From Streptomyces radiopugnans (GTDB taxonomy: Bacteria; Actinomycetota; Actinomycetes; Streptomycetales; Streptomycetaceae): a stretch of 64,000 nt of DNA. Shown piece by piece: positions 48,533 to 57,830 of this stretch. Numbering within the stretch: position 1 is the stretch's first letter; every line of letters begins with the position of its first letter. A model generated the notes under the pieces. It was not told the origin of the DNA and ran no database searches. It worked only from the letters and a program-made list of their open reading frames with translations. A program made the translations under genes and the position numbers. The stretch spans positions 186,001-250,000 of the forward strand of contig NZ_FOET01000004.1 in the NCBI RefSeq assembly GCF_900110735.1, in the 5' to 3' direction.

Positions 48533-48959
48533 CCCCACCCGCCGCGTGGGACCGGGCCGTACGCCGTCGGTGTACGGCCCGGTCCCGCACGACCGGGACG
48601 CACGGCCGGGACCGCACGTCCGCACCCTCGCGCGGCCACCCCGATTCGCGGCGGGGAATCCCCCGGCCGCCCATGATCCCGGTCACACCGCGACATCGGC
48701 GCCCCCGGTGATTCCGCTCCCTTGGAGCCGGCCCCCCGTCCCCTCCCCGCACTATCGTCCAATTTTCAATCATTCGCCGGACGGCCTCGCCGGCGGACCG
48801 CGACGAGGCAGGTCCGAGGGCCCGGCCGGACGTGCTGTCAGGTGATGCGAAGTACGCCCCCACCTGTTTTCTTTTGACACCGCGTATGACTAACATCGCT
48901 CCGTCCTTCGCCGCCCTCACCAGCGGCGACCCGTCACCGTGAACCACTGCTGGGGAGAG
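48533..48959. other. Intergenic region before the conservon
   Basis: This 427-nt gap begins with a terminator (48548-48586) and ends with an AT-richer promoter region. TTGACA is visible at 48874-48879 and TAACAT at 48891-48896. The 11-nt spacing is too short for both to belong to one standard promoter, so the exact promoter is unclear. No gene is supported. Confidence 0.55.
48548..48586 (+). terminator. Terminator of the S4-domain gene
   Basis: A perfect 15-bp stem with a 9-nt loop, 15 nt after the stop codon at 48532. Confidence 0.85.
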
Positions 48960-51461
48960 ATGGCACTGCGCACCCGTGTGCCGAGGCGGCAGGGGCGGTC
49001 GGCGAGCAAAACGTTCCGCCTGAGTTCACTGCGTCCGAACTCGATCCGGACGGCCCTGCTCATCCTGGCCGTCGTGCCCAGCCTCGCCATGATCGCCCTG
49101 TGGGGTGTCAGCACCGCCCAGTGGGCGCGGGACTGGGAGGTCCAAAAGGACGAGAAGGCCCTCGCCGCCCGTGCCGGCACCCCGGCCAACGCCGTCTACT
49201 TCAACCTCCAGGAGGAGCGGCGCCTCAGCGCCGAGATGCTGGCCGATCCCGACGGCCCGACCCGCGCCGCCCTGCGCGAGCAGCGCGCCCGGACCGACGA
49301 GGCCATTCGCGCCTTCCGCTCGCTGTCCGGCATCGACGCCTCCAACGCACCCGAGGACCTGCGGGAGATCGTCGAGCTGACCCGCTCGGACATGCTCCGC
49401 ATCGACCGCATCCGCCAGAGCGTGGACAACGGGGTGGCGGGCCAGGCCGACGTCTTCCGCTACTTCACCGAGCTGATCGCCGTCGACCTGCGGCTCTTCG
49501 AGACCCTGAGCCGCTCGCAGAACAGCGAGGTGACGGCCCGGGCCAGGGTCCTGATCGACCTGTTCTGGGCCAAGGAGATGCTCTCCCGCGAGGACGCCCT
49601 GCTCGCCCGGGGCTGGGGCACCCGCCGGATCACCAACGGCGAGCACTCCAACCTGACCGAGTGGATCGGCGCGCAGCAGTTCCTGCTGGAGAGCCGGATC
49701 GCGCCCCACCTGCCGCACGAGGACCTCCTGCTGTACCGCCAGATGACCACCAGCAGCCACTGGCTGGGCAAGGCCGAGACGGAGCGGGTGCTGCTGGGCG
49801 CGCACTCCCACAACGGGGCGTCCGGCATCCCCCTGCCCGACTCCGAGGCCGAGTGGCGGAAGTCGGTGGACGCGATCACCCCGCAGTTCCAGAAGCTGGT
49901 GATGAACCGGACCATCGACATCAACCGGGTCGGCGACGAGGCGCTGGCATCTCTGGAGCGCCGCATGACGATCGTCGCCGCCATCGGCCTGGTCGCGGTC
50001 CTCCTGGTCGTCACGCTCAGCCTGCGGACCGCGAGCGTCCTGCGACGGCGCATCACATCACTGCGCCAGGAGGCCCTGGAGCTGGAGAGGAAGCTGCCGG
50101 ACGTCGTCGAGCGGCTGCGCCGCGGCGAGGCGGTCGACACCGAGACCGAGGTGCCCCGGGTCGGTCACGAGAGGGACGAACTGGGCCGGCTGGGCCAGGC
50201 CCTCAACCTCGCGGGCCGCAGCGCCGTCGAGACCGCCGTACGGGAGGTCGAGCAGCACCGCGGCTTCGAGCGCCTGCTCCAGCGCATCGCCCGCCGCACC
50301 CAGCTCCTCATCGGCCTCCAGATGAAGAAGCTCGACGAGATGGAGCGCCGCCACGAGGACCCGGAGGTGCTGGAGGGCCTGTTCGACCTCGACCATCTGA
50401 CGGCCCGTCTGCGCCGCTACGAGGAGAACCTGGTCATCCTCGGCGGCGGCCAGCCGCAGCGGCGCTGGCGCAAGCCGGTGAAGATGCTCGACGTGCTGCG
50501 CGCCGCGCTGGGCGAGGTGCAGGACTACCGGCGCATCCAGGTCGAGGTCGAGGGCCGGCCCTGGCTGACCGGCCGCGCCGTGGGCCCGGTGGTGCACGTG
50601 CTGGCCGAGCTGATGGAGAACGCCGCCGCGTTCTCCAAGCCGCCCACCCCCGTGGAGGTGCGGGCCGGCATGGTCGGGCGGGGCCTGGTCGTGGAGATCG
50701 AGGACCGCGGCCTGGGCATGGAGCCGGACGAGTACGAGCGGGTCAACCGGCTCATCGCCGATCCGCCCCGCGCCGACATGCTCTCCCGCGCCGACGACGT
50801 CCGGCTCGGTCTGTACGTGGTCGCGCGGCTCGCCTCCGGGCTGGGTCTGGGGGTCGAGTTCCGGCCGTCGGTGTTCGGCGGCACCCGGGTGATCGTCCAC
50901 ATCCCCGAGGAACTGGTGGCGGACCGGCCCGCCGACGACGCGCCCCGGAGGGCCGGCGCGCGCCGTGAGGCGGACGCCGTACGCGGCAGCGCCGCCGGCA
51001 GCGAGAGCACGCGGCCGGCCGGCGGGTCCCCCGCGCCGCTGCCCGTGCGGTCCCGCGGCCGGGCGATGTCCGCGGTCGTCCCCGCTCCGGCGGGCCCGCC
51101 GTCCGCCGAAGCGGCCCGGCGCGCCGGGGACACCGGGAGCGCCCGGGACACCGAAGCCGCCGGGAACCCCGACGGCGCCGGAGAAGCGCGGCACGACGGC
51201 GCGGAGGCCAGGCCCCTGCCCAAGCGCGTCCGCCAGGCCAGCCTCGTCCCCGAGCTGCGGAAGCCGGCCGCCCGGAGAGCCCCCGCTCCCGACGAGGACA
51301 CGCTCACCCTGCGCCCGGAGCCCGCCCGTTCCGGCGCCGCCATCGGCGCCTTCCAGCGGCAGTCCCGCATCGCCAGGCAGCAGGCCGCCCCCGACGCCCC
51401 CTCCACAACCGGCGGCAGCACGCCGGGTCAGAGCCGACCCAAGACGGAAGACCGAACATGA
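48960..51461 (+). CDS. cvnA: Conservon sensor histidine kinase-like protein CvnA
   Basis: The 833-residue protein is the membrane sensor of a conservon. It has one helix near residues 30-50, a large extracellular helical domain of the nitrate/nitrite-sensor type (about 55-330), a second helix (about 335-355) and a HAMP-like segment. The ATPase domain (about 540-640) carries the N-box HVLAELMENAAAFSKPP and EIEDRGLGMEPDE. The phospho-acceptor histidine motif is not canonical, as usual for CvnA. The C-terminal 180 residues are Pro/Ala-rich and disordered. The ATG at 48960 has GGGGAGAG close upstream; a GTG at 48939 would add seven residues. It overlaps cvnB by ATGA. Confidence 0.9.
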   Translation: MALRTRVPRRQGRSASKTFRLSSLRPNSIRTALLILAVVPSLAMIALWGVSTAQWARDWEVQKDEKALAARAGTPANAVYFNLQEERRLSAEMLADPDGPTRAALREQRARTDEAIRAFRSLSGIDASNAPEDLREIVELTRSDMLRIDRIRQSVDNGVAGQADVFRYFTELIAVDLRLFETLSRSQNSEVTARARVLIDLFWAKEMLSREDALLARGWGTRRITNGEHSNLTEWIGAQQFLLESRIAPHLPHEDLLLYRQMTTSSHWLGKAETERVLLGAHSHNGASGIPLPDSEAEWRKSVDAITPQFQKLVMNRTIDINRVGDEALASLERRMTIVAAIGLVAVLLVVTLSLRTASVLRRRITSLRQEALELERKLPDVVERLRRGEAVDTETEVPRVGHERDELGRLGQALNLAGRSAVETAVREVEQHRGFERLLQRIARRTQLLIGLQMKKLDEMERRHEDPEVLEGLFDLDHLTARLRRYEENLVILGGGQPQRRWRKPVKMLDVLRAALGEVQDYRRIQVEVEGRPWLTGRAVGPVVHVLAELMENAAAFSKPPTPVEVRAGMVGRGLVVEIEDRGLGMEPDEYERVNRLIADPPRADMLSRADDVRLGLYVVARLASGLGLGVEFRPSVFGGTRVIVHIPEELVADRPADDAPRRAGARREADAVRGSAAGSESTRPAGGSPAPLPVRSRGRAMSAVVPAPAGPPSAEAARRAGDTGSARDTEAAGNPDGAGEARHDGAEARPLPKRVRQASLVPELRKPAARRAPAPDEDTLTLRPEPARSGAAIGAFQRQSRIARQQAAPDAPSTTGGSTPGQSRPKTEDRT

Positions 51462-51892
51462 CACAGCGAACCACCGCCACCAACCAAGACCTGGACTGGC
51501 TGCTGGACGGTCTGGTCGAGCAGGTGCCGGGCACCCGGCACGCCGTCGTCCTGTCGGACGACGGGCTGGTGATCAGCCAGTCGGGCACCATCGAACGCAC
51601 CGCCGCCGAGCGGCTGGCCGCCGTGGCCACCGGCCAGCAGAGCCTGGCCCGCGGCGTCGACGAGCTGTTCGACGGCGGCCCGGTGCAGCAGGTCATCGTG
51701 GAGCTGGCCAACCTGTGGCTGTTCATCACCGCGGCCGGCAAGGGCACCCACCTGGCCGTCGTCGCCTCCCAGGACGTGGACGCCGAGGTGATGGCGGTGG
51801 CCATGCACACCCTCGTCCAGCAGGTCGGCCAGAAGCTCGGCACCGAGGCCCGGTCCGACGCCCCGGCCTCCGGCGGGGGTGGACGTGGGTGA
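51458..51892 (+). CDS. cvnB: Conservon roadblock/LC7 protein CvnB
   Basis: The 144-residue protein is a roadblock/LC7 (MglB-like) domain: LDWLLDGLVEQVPGTRHAVVLSDDGLVIS, RLAAVATGQQSLARG and a long C-terminal helix. In conservons this protein acts as a GTPase-activating partner of CvnD. The ATG overlaps the cvnA stop, and its own stop overlaps the cvnC start (GTGA). A short Gly-rich tail is added. Confidence 0.92.
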   Translation: MTQRTTATNQDLDWLLDGLVEQVPGTRHAVVLSDDGLVISQSGTIERTAAERLAAVATGQQSLARGVDELFDGGPVQQVIVELANLWLFITAAGKGTHLAVVASQDVDAEVMAVAMHTLVQQVGQKLGTEARSDAPASGGGGRG

Positions 51893-52281
51893 ACCACTGG
51901 ACGGACAGTCTGGAGTCCGACGGAGAAGAAGAGGACTCACTGGTCCGGCCGTACACCATCACACGCGGCCGCACCGCTCCGCAGCGCGACGACCTCACCC
52001 TGATCACGGTGGTGACGACGGTCGAGCCCGAGGAGGGCCGGCCCGCCGGGCGGCGGCTGGAGCCGGAGCACCGGGCCATCGTCGAGCAGTGCCGCGAGCC
52101 GGCCGCGGTGGCGGAGATCGCCGCTGAGCTGGACCTGCCCGTGTCGGTGACGAAGATCCTGATCGGCGATCTCGTGGCGCTCGGCAGGGTGACGACCCGT
52201 CCGCCGCTGGCGGACGGGGGAAGTGGTGGACTGAACGTGGAAACTCTTCAGGCGGTGAGGGATGGGCTCCAGAGACTCTGA
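51889..52281 (+). CDS. cvnC: Conservon DUF742 protein CvnC
   Basis: The 130-residue protein matches DUF742: SLVRPYTITRGRTAP at the start, a central EPEHRAIVEQCREPAAVAEIAAELDLPVSVTKILIGDLVALGRV winged-helix-like segment (given here in outline) and a VLQAV-type end. It links CvnB and the GTPase in the complex. GTG start overlaps the cvnB stop. Its last 20 nt overlap the cvnD start. Confidence 0.92.
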   Translation: MNHWTDSLESDGEEEDSLVRPYTITRGRTAPQRDDLTLITVVTTVEPEEGRPAGRRLEPEHRAIVEQCREPAAVAEIAAELDLPVSVTKILIGDLVALGRVTTRPPLADGGSGGLNVETLQAVRDGLQRL

Positions 52282-52855
52282 CGGTACGACGGGCCCCCTG
52301 GCCGTCAAGATCCTCGTCGCCGGGGGCTTCGGGGTGGGCAAGACCACGATGGTGGGGGCGGTCAGCGAGGTGGCCCCCCTGCGCACCGAGGAGTACCTGA
52401 CCGAGGCCAGCGTGGGAGTGGACGACATCGGCGGGGTCGCGGAGAAGACCACCACCACGGTGGCGCTCGACTTCGGCCGGATCACCGTCAACCCCGAGCT
52501 GGTGGTCTACCTCTTCGGCACCCCGGGCCAGGAGCGCTTCTGGTTCATGTGGAACGACCTGGTCAACGGCGCCCTGGGCGCGGTCGTCCTGGTCGACACC
52601 CGGCGGCTGGAGGTCAGTTTCGCCTCCATCGACTTCTTCGAGAGCCGGGGCATCCCCTTCGTGGTGGGCGTCAACTGCTTCCACGGCCGCTGCGACCGCA
52701 CCGAGCAGGAGGTGCGCGACGCCCTCGACCTCGACCCGGGCGTCCCGCTGCTGCTGGGGGACGTACGGCGGCCCGAGGCGGGCCGCGATCTGCTGGTCGC
52801 CCTGATCGACCTGCTGATGGCCCGGTCCGCGCCGGTCCACGAGCCGGCCGGCTGA
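52262..52855 (+). CDS. cvnD: Conservon GTPase CvnD
   Basis: The 197-residue small GTPase (MglA-like) has the P-loop AGGFGVGKTT, switch II FGTPGQERFWFMW and the base-recognition region VGVNCF near residue 135 in place of the usual NKxD, as is typical of CvnD. It completes the cvnABCD set, a membrane signalling complex compared with eukaryotic G-protein systems. The ATG lies within the end of cvnC, so all four genes are translationally linked. Confidence 0.92.
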   Translation: MGSRDSDGTTGPLAVKILVAGGFGVGKTTMVGAVSEVAPLRTEEYLTEASVGVDDIGGVAEKTTTTVALDFGRITVNPELVVYLFGTPGQERFWFMWNDLVNGALGAVVLVDTRRLEVSFASIDFFESRGIPFVVGVNCFHGRCDRTEQEVRDALDLDPGVPLLLGDVRRPEAGRDLLVALIDLLMARSAPVHEPAG

Positions 52856-52965
52856 CCGGCGGCGAGGCCGCCCCTCCCCCGCCCGCCGGCCGGCGCGCTC
52901 CGGCGCGCACTCCGCACGGCTCCTCCCCGCACGCCCCTCCCCGAAGGCTCTCCCGAAAGGAAGTC

Positions 52966-54093
52966 ATGTCCCCGGCCCCTACCGTTCTCATCGTCGGAGG
53001 CGGGATCTGCGGCAACGCCCTCGCCGTCCTGCTGCGCCGCGCGGGCATCGGAGTCGACCTGGTGGAGGTCTCCTCCGACTGGAACGTCCAGGGCTCCGGC
53101 ATCACCCTCCAGGGCAACGCCCTGCGGGTGCTGCGCGAGGTGGGCGTGTGGGAGGAGGTCGGCAGGGCGGGCTTCGGTTTCGACACCCTCGGGCTGATCG
53201 CCCCGGACGGCACGGTGCTGCACGTCGCCGAGGACATCCGCACCGGCGGGCCCGGACTGCCCGCCACCTTGGGCATACGCCGCCCCGATCTCCAGCGCGT
53301 CCTGACCGGCGCCGTACGCGCGGCCGGGGTCCGCGTCCGGCTCGGCTGCACGGTGGAGTCCCTGGAGCAGGACGGCGGCGGGGTGGACGTCCGCCTCACC
53401 GACGGCACCGCCGGCCGCTACGACCTGGTGGTCGCCGCCGACGGGCTGGGCTCCCCCGTCCGCGCGATGATCGGGATCGAGGACCGGCCCGAGCCCACCG
53501 GAATGGGCATCTGGCGTGTCACCGCGCCCCGCCCGCGGGGCGTGGAGCGCACCGATCTGGCCTACGGCGGCCCCGCCTACATCGCCGGCTACTGCCCCAC
53601 CGGCGAGGACTCCCTCTACGCCTATCTGGTCGAGCCCGCGCGCGAGCGCGCCGAGCTGCCCCCCTCCTCGTACGCCGCCCGGATGCGCGAACTGGCCGCG
53701 GGCTACGGCGGCGCCTGGGAGGAGATCCGCTCCTCCATATCGGAGGACTCCGCGGTCAACTACACCTGGTTCCACCGGCTCCTGGTCGAGGGGCCGTGGC
53801 ACCGCGGCCGGGTCGTGCTGGCCGGGGACGCGGCCCACGCCTGCCCGCCCACCCTCGCCCAGGGCGCGGCGATGTCCCTGGAGGACGCCCTCGTCCTCGC
53901 CGAGTTGCTCGCCGGCGGCGCCGACTGGGACGAGGAGCTGCCGGCCGCCTACCGGGAGCGCCGCATGCCGCGGGTGCGCATGGTCGTGGAGAACTCCGTG
54001 CGGCTGGGCGCCTGGCTGATGGAGGGCGTGCGGGACGCGGACGTGCCCGGACTGATCGGCCGGACCATGACGGTGCTCGGCGAGCGCCCGTAG
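52966..54093 (+). CDS. FAD-dependent monooxygenase (PHBH-fold)
   Basis: The 375-residue flavoprotein has the FAD/NAD dinucleotide motif IVGGGICGNALAVLLRRAG at the N-terminus, an Arg-containing RRPDLQRVLTGAV helix, DLVVAADGLGSPVR and the FAD ribityl motif VVLAGDAAHACPPTLAQGA. It belongs to the aromatic/para-hydroxybenzoate hydroxylase class. The substrate is unknown. AAAGGAAGTC precedes the ATG. It lies 110 nt after cvnD and 95 nt before a LysR gene of the same strand, and may be its target or a conservon-linked gene. Confidence 0.88.
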   Translation: MSPAPTVLIVGGGICGNALAVLLRRAGIGVDLVEVSSDWNVQGSGITLQGNALRVLREVGVWEEVGRAGFGFDTLGLIAPDGTVLHVAEDIRTGGPGLPATLGIRRPDLQRVLTGAVRAAGVRVRLGCTVESLEQDGGGVDVRLTDGTAGRYDLVVAADGLGSPVRAMIGIEDRPEPTGMGIWRVTAPRPRGVERTDLAYGGPAYIAGYCPTGEDSLYAYLVEPARERAELPPSSYAARMRELAAGYGGAWEEIRSSISEDSAVNYTWFHRLLVEGPWHRGRVVLAGDAAHACPPTLAQGAAMSLEDALVLAELLAGGADWDEELPAAYRERRMPRVRMVVENSVRLGAWLMEGVRDADVPGLIGRTMTVLGERP

Positions 54094-54188
54094 GACGGTG
54101 TCCTTCCGGTGCTCCGCGGTCCGTGCGCGCTCCATCCAAGGCTCGTAGCGGTCCTTCGCCACCCCCAAAATCCGTTTATCGTTCCGGC

Positions 54189-55094
54189 ATGTTCGATTCG
54201 CGGCACATCAGGACCTTCCACGAGGTGGTCCGCACCGGTTCGTACTCGGCGGCGGCCCGGTCCCTGGGGTACACACAGCCCGCGATCACCCAGCAGATGA
54301 AGGCGCTGGAACGGGCGGTGGGCACTCCGCTGTTCCTGCGGGCCGGCCGGCGGATGCGGCTCACCGAGGCGGGCGAGGCGCTGTCCCGGCACGCCGGCGC
54401 GATCCTGGGCAGCATGGAGGCCGCCCGGCAGCAGATGGCGGCGCTGACCAGGCTGCGCGCGGGCCGGGTGCGGGTGTGCGCCTTCCCCAGCGCCGGGGCC
54501 ACCCTGGTGCCGGAGGCGCTGGCGCGGCTGGCGGCCGACCACCCGGGGGTGCGGGTGGAGCTCCAGGAGAGCGAGCCGCCGGAGTCGCTGGACCGCGTGG
54601 TGCGCGGCGAGTGCGACATCACCCTGGCCTTCACCTACCCCGGGCTGCGCGAGCAGGTGCCCGACGAACTGGTGGAGATCCCGCTGCTGGAGGACCAGCT
54701 CACCGTGCTGCTGCCCACCGGGCATCCGATGGCCCGGCGGCGGGCGGTCCGGCTGGCGGAGCTGGCGGACGAGCGGTGGATCGCCGGGTGCCTGCGCTGC
54801 CGCACCAACTTCCTGCACGAGTGCGCCGAGCTGGGTTTCGCCCCCGACATCGTCTTCACCACCGACGACAACCTCGTGGTCCAGAGCCTGGTCGCCGAAG
54901 GGCTGGGCATCGCCATGATGCCGGGGCTGGTGCTGTCCTTCCTGGTCCACCGGAAGGTCACCGGGCGCGCCCTGGACCCGGCCGCCCGGCGGCAGGTCTC
55001 GGCGTACGTGCTCCGCGAGCATCTGCGGATACCGGCCACCGCGCTGGTGCTCCGGGAGCTGGAGGCGGTGGCGGCGAACCGCGCCGGCTGCTGA
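54189..55094 (+). CDS. LysR-family transcriptional regulator
   Basis: The 301-residue protein has the N-terminal LysR helix-turn-helix (HIRTFHEVVRTGSYSAAARSLGYTQPAITQQMKALE in outline; ALERAVGTPLFLRAGR follows). The C-terminal periplasmic-binding-like effector domain has VVRGECDITLAFTYPG and LVVQSLVAEGLGIAMMPG. TATCGT stands 6 nt before the ATG, consistent with a leaderless start. The gene sits between a monooxygenase and a cysteine-dioxygenase-like/YeiH pair. A CysB-like role in sulfur metabolism is possible from the latter neighbours. Confidence 0.88.
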   Translation: MFDSRHIRTFHEVVRTGSYSAAARSLGYTQPAITQQMKALERAVGTPLFLRAGRRMRLTEAGEALSRHAGAILGSMEAARQQMAALTRLRAGRVRVCAFPSAGATLVPEALARLAADHPGVRVELQESEPPESLDRVVRGECDITLAFTYPGLREQVPDELVEIPLLEDQLTVLLPTGHPMARRRAVRLAELADERWIAGCLRCRTNFLHECAELGFAPDIVFTTDDNLVVQSLVAEGLGIAMMPGLVLSFLVHRKVTGRALDPAARRQVSAYVLREHLRIPATALVLRELEAVAANRAGC

Positions 55095-55204
55095 GACCGG
55101 CCGCCGCACGGCCCGTCTCCCGCGTCCATCCATAAGCAGAATTCGGGGAACGGCGAAGAAACCCTCGTTGGACGTGATGGGTGCTCGGGGGCGACGCTGC
55201 GGGC

Positions 55205-55810
55205 ATGGCCGCTTCGCTCTCCTCCACCGCACACCCCGCCGCCCTCCCGGCCGCCCGTACCGCGGGCCCGCGGACGACCGGCCGCCTCGCCGCCCTCGTC
55301 GCGGACATCCGCGAGGCCGTGGGACGGGGCCTGCCGCCGGACCCGACCGCGTACCTGGTCGGCGAGAAGCTGACTCCCCACCTCGGCGCCGCCGACCTGC
55401 TCACCCCCGAGCAGTGCGAGGGCGACCCCGAGCGCTACCGCCAGCACCTGCTGCACGCCGAGGCCGACGGCGGCTTCTCGGTCGTGGCCCTCGTCTGGCT
55501 GCCGGGCCAGCGCACCTCCGTGCACGACCACGTCTCCTGGTGCGTCACCGGGGTCCACGAGGGCGAGGAGCACGAACGCCGCTACCGACTGCTGCCCGCC
55601 GACTCCCCCGGCGGCCGGGCACGGCTGGTCGCCACCGAGGACGTGGTGAACCCGCAGGGCTCGGTGTGCGGCTTCGCGCCCCCCGGCGACATCCACCGGG
55701 TCTGGAACGGCGGCCCGGGCAAGGCCGTGTCCATCCACGTCTACGGAGCCGACATCTCCCGGCTGGGCAGCAGCGTCCGCCGGGTCTACGACCTGCCCTC
55801 CGACCGCTGA
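55205..55810 (+). CDS. Cysteine dioxygenase-like cupin protein
   Basis: The 201-residue cupin has the iron-binding set of thiol dioxygenases: VHDHVSWCVTGVHEGEEHERRY and, later, GDIHRVWNGG. These would oxidise cysteine or another thiol to a sulfinate. TTGGAC and GACGCT (19-nt spacing) precede the ATG at 55205 with GACGCT 6 nt away, so a leaderless start is chosen over the upstream 55181. The stop shares a base with the next start (TGATG), tying it to a YeiH-type transporter, which fits disposal of sulfur oxidation products. Confidence 0.82.
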   Translation: MAASLSSTAHPAALPAARTAGPRTTGRLAALVADIREAVGRGLPPDPTAYLVGEKLTPHLGAADLLTPEQCEGDPERYRQHLLHAEADGGFSVVALVWLPGQRTSVHDHVSWCVTGVHEGEEHERRYRLLPADSPGGRARLVATEDVVNPQGSVCGFAPPGDIHRVWNGGPGKAVSIHVYGADISRLGSSVRRVYDLPSDR

Positions 55811-56901
55811 TGGCGCTGCTCGGGCAGCGTCCGGGGCGGCCCGCCGGGAAGCACGGCGCCGAGGACCGCGCCCCCGCCCGCCCGGCCGGGCCGAGTCCCC
55901 GGCGCCGGGGCACGCCCGGCCCGCTGCCCGGCCTCGCCCTCGCCGCGGGCGGCACCGCGCTGGCCTGGGCCGTGCACCGGCTGCTGCCGGGGGTGCCGAT
56001 GCTGACCGCGGCGGTCGTGCTGGGCGTCGCCGCCGCCCACCTCCCCGCGGTGGGCCGGTTCGCCTCCGGCACCGGCCGGCCCGGACTCTCGCTGGCCGGA
56101 AGACGGCTGATGCGCGCCGGCGTGGTGCTGCTGGGCCTGGAGCTGAGCCTGGGCGACGTGCTGGGGCTGGGCTGGGCGACCGTCGGCATGGTGCTGGCGG
56201 TGGTGGCCTCGACCTTCTTCGGCACCCTGTGGCTGGGCCGCCGGCTCGGCCTGCGCGGGGACCAGCCGCTACTGGTCGCCACCGGCTACTCGATCTGCGG
56301 TGCCTCCGCGATCGGCGCGGTCGGCGAGGCGCGCGGCAGCGACGAGCGGGACACGGCCGCCTCCGTGGCGCTGGTGACCCTGTGCGGCACGCTGGCCGTC
56401 GTCGTCCTGCCGCTGCTGCACCACCCCCTCGGCCTGGACGGCGCCCAGTTCGGGCGCTGGGTCGGCGCCGGTGTGCACGACGTGGGCCAGGTGGTGGCGG
56501 CCGCCCAGACCGCGGGCCCGGCGGCACTGGGCGAGGCGGTGCTGGTGAAGCTGATGCGGGTGCTGCTGCTGGCTCCGCTGGTCGCGGCGGTGGCCTTCTC
56601 TGCGGTACGGCGCGGCCGGGACGGGGGGCCGCGCGGCGGGCGTCCCCCGCTGGTCCCGCTGTTCGCGGCCGGATTCCTGGCGGCGGTGGCCGTACGCACC
56701 ACCGGGGCCGTCCCGGCCGGCGCGCTGGAAGCCGCCGCGACGGTCCGGGAGTTCGTACTCGCCGCCGCGCTCGTCGGCCTGGGCAGCGCCGTCCACCTGC
56801 CCTCCCTGGCCCGGACCGGCATGCGGCTGGCCGTGCTCGGGGCCTGCTCGTGGGTGGTCGTCGCCGGAGTCTCCTACGCGGGTGTACTGCTCACCACCTG
56901 A
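55810..56901 (+). CDS. YeiH/UPF0324-family putative sulfate exporter
   Basis: The 363-residue membrane protein has about ten helices and the YeiH motifs RLMRAGVVLLGLELSLGDV, TGYSICGASAIGAVGEA and VGAGVHDVGQVVAAA. Family members are linked to export of sulfate or related anions, including during taurine and cysteine breakdown. It begins within the stop of the thiol dioxygenase gene, supporting a shared pathway from cysteine to sulfite/sulfate removal. A hairpin follows at 56920-56968. Confidence 0.85.
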   Translation: MALLGQRPGRPAGKHGAEDRAPARPAGPSPRRRGTPGPLPGLALAAGGTALAWAVHRLLPGVPMLTAAVVLGVAAAHLPAVGRFASGTGRPGLSLAGRRLMRAGVVLLGLELSLGDVLGLGWATVGMVLAVVASTFFGTLWLGRRLGLRGDQPLLVATGYSICGASAIGAVGEARGSDERDTAASVALVTLCGTLAVVVLPLLHHPLGLDGAQFGRWVGAGVHDVGQVVAAAQTAGPAALGEAVLVKLMRVLLLAPLVAAVAFSAVRRGRDGGPRGGRPPLVPLFAAGFLAAVAVRTTGAVPAGALEAAATVREFVLAAALVGLGSAVHLPSLARTGMRLAVLGACSWVVVAGVSYAGVLLTT

Positions 56902-56919
56902 CGCCCGCGGAACCGCCCT

Positions 56920-56968
56920 CCGCCTTCCCCGCCGGCGCCCATGAAGGGGCGCCCGGCGGGGAAGGCGG
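56920..56968 (+). terminator. Terminator of the YeiH gene
   Basis: A 21-bp stem with one bulged base and a short ATGAAG-containing loop, 18 nt after the stop codon. Confidence 0.75.
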
Positions 56969-57002
56969 ACGGTAGCGGACATCCCGACAAGGAGAGCACG
57001 AG

Positions 57003-57494
57003 ATGGCCAACATCGAACCGAACCCCGTCAATCCGGTCAGCGATGCCTGGAACACGGTGGCCAGCTACTCCTCCTACACGGAGGCCCAGACCGCCGTGGA
57101 CCGCCTTTCCGACGAGCGCTTCCCCGTGGAGCAGATCGACATCGTCGGTTCCGACCTGCGCCTGGTCGAGCATGTCACCGGGCGGATGACCAAGGGCCGG
57201 GCGGCCGCCATGGGGGCCGCCAGCGGCGCCTGGTTCGGGCTTTTCATCGGCCTGCTGGTGGGGCTGTTCACCACCGGCGGCGCCTGGCTCGGGCTGATTC
57301 TCGGCGGCATCCTCATCGGCGCGCTGTGGGGGGCGATCTTCGGGTTCGTCGGCCACGCCGCGACCGGCGGGCAGCGCGACTTCTCCTCCACCCGGTCCCT
57401 GGCCGCCGCCCGCTACGACGTCATCGTGCGCGGCGGGCACGCCGACCACGCGCGGGGCATCCTCCAGCGCGAGGGGCTGTCGGGCACAGCATGA
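57003..57494 (+). CDS. General stress protein with glycine-zipper membrane segment
   Basis: The 163-residue protein has an N-terminal soluble part (VASYSSYTEAQTAVDRLSDE...PVEQIDIVGSDL) of the YflT/GSP17M type. A central pair of Gly-rich hydrophobic helices follows (GAWFGLFIGLLVGLF, GLILGGILIGALWGAIFGF). A C-terminal strand-helix has YDVIVRGGHADHARGIL. Such proteins are common members of actinobacterial stress regulons. AAGGAG lies 7 nt before the ATG. Confidence 0.82.
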   Translation: MANIEPNPVNPVSDAWNTVASYSSYTEAQTAVDRLSDERFPVEQIDIVGSDLRLVEHVTGRMTKGRAAAMGAASGAWFGLFIGLLVGLFTTGGAWLGLILGGILIGALWGAIFGFVGHAATGGQRDFSSTRSLAAARYDVIVRGGHADHARGILQREGLSGTA

Positions 57495-57830
57495 CCGCGC
57501 CGTGACCACGACGTGACCACGACGCGGACGCCGTACGCGGTGGCGGCGCCGCGGCCGTGAGCCGGCGACACGGGCCGCGGGAGCACGGAGGGCGCGGGGA
57601 CGGAGCCCTTCCGGCCGCGGGCCGGTCGGTGCGCGGCGAGCGGTGGAGCGGGGTTTCCAGAAGGGTGCGGCGGCGCTACAGTGCCATTGAATGGGAGCGC
57701 TCCCATAGGCATCGGCCGCATGCCGGACACCACCGATCCGCCGTCGCCGCCCCCTTCGAAGGACAGGCGTACCGTCCCCGCGCCGCCACGGGCCCCACTC
57801 CCGCCGCGGCGCCTTCCCGAGGAGAGACGC
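57495..57830. other. Promoter region of the Cip1-like gene
   Basis: This 336-nt gap holds no gene. TACAGT (57677-57682) is a likely -10 box, and the CebR box starts 8 nt after it, so the repressor would sit over the transcription start. Confidence 0.65.
57691..57706. promoter_or_regulatory. CebR operator upstream of the Cip1-like gene
   Basis: ATGGGAGCGCTCCCAT, a perfect palindrome identical over 16 nt to the box before the GH6 gene. It lies 125 nt upstream of the start codon and directly behind a TACAGT -10 box. Confidence 0.87.
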
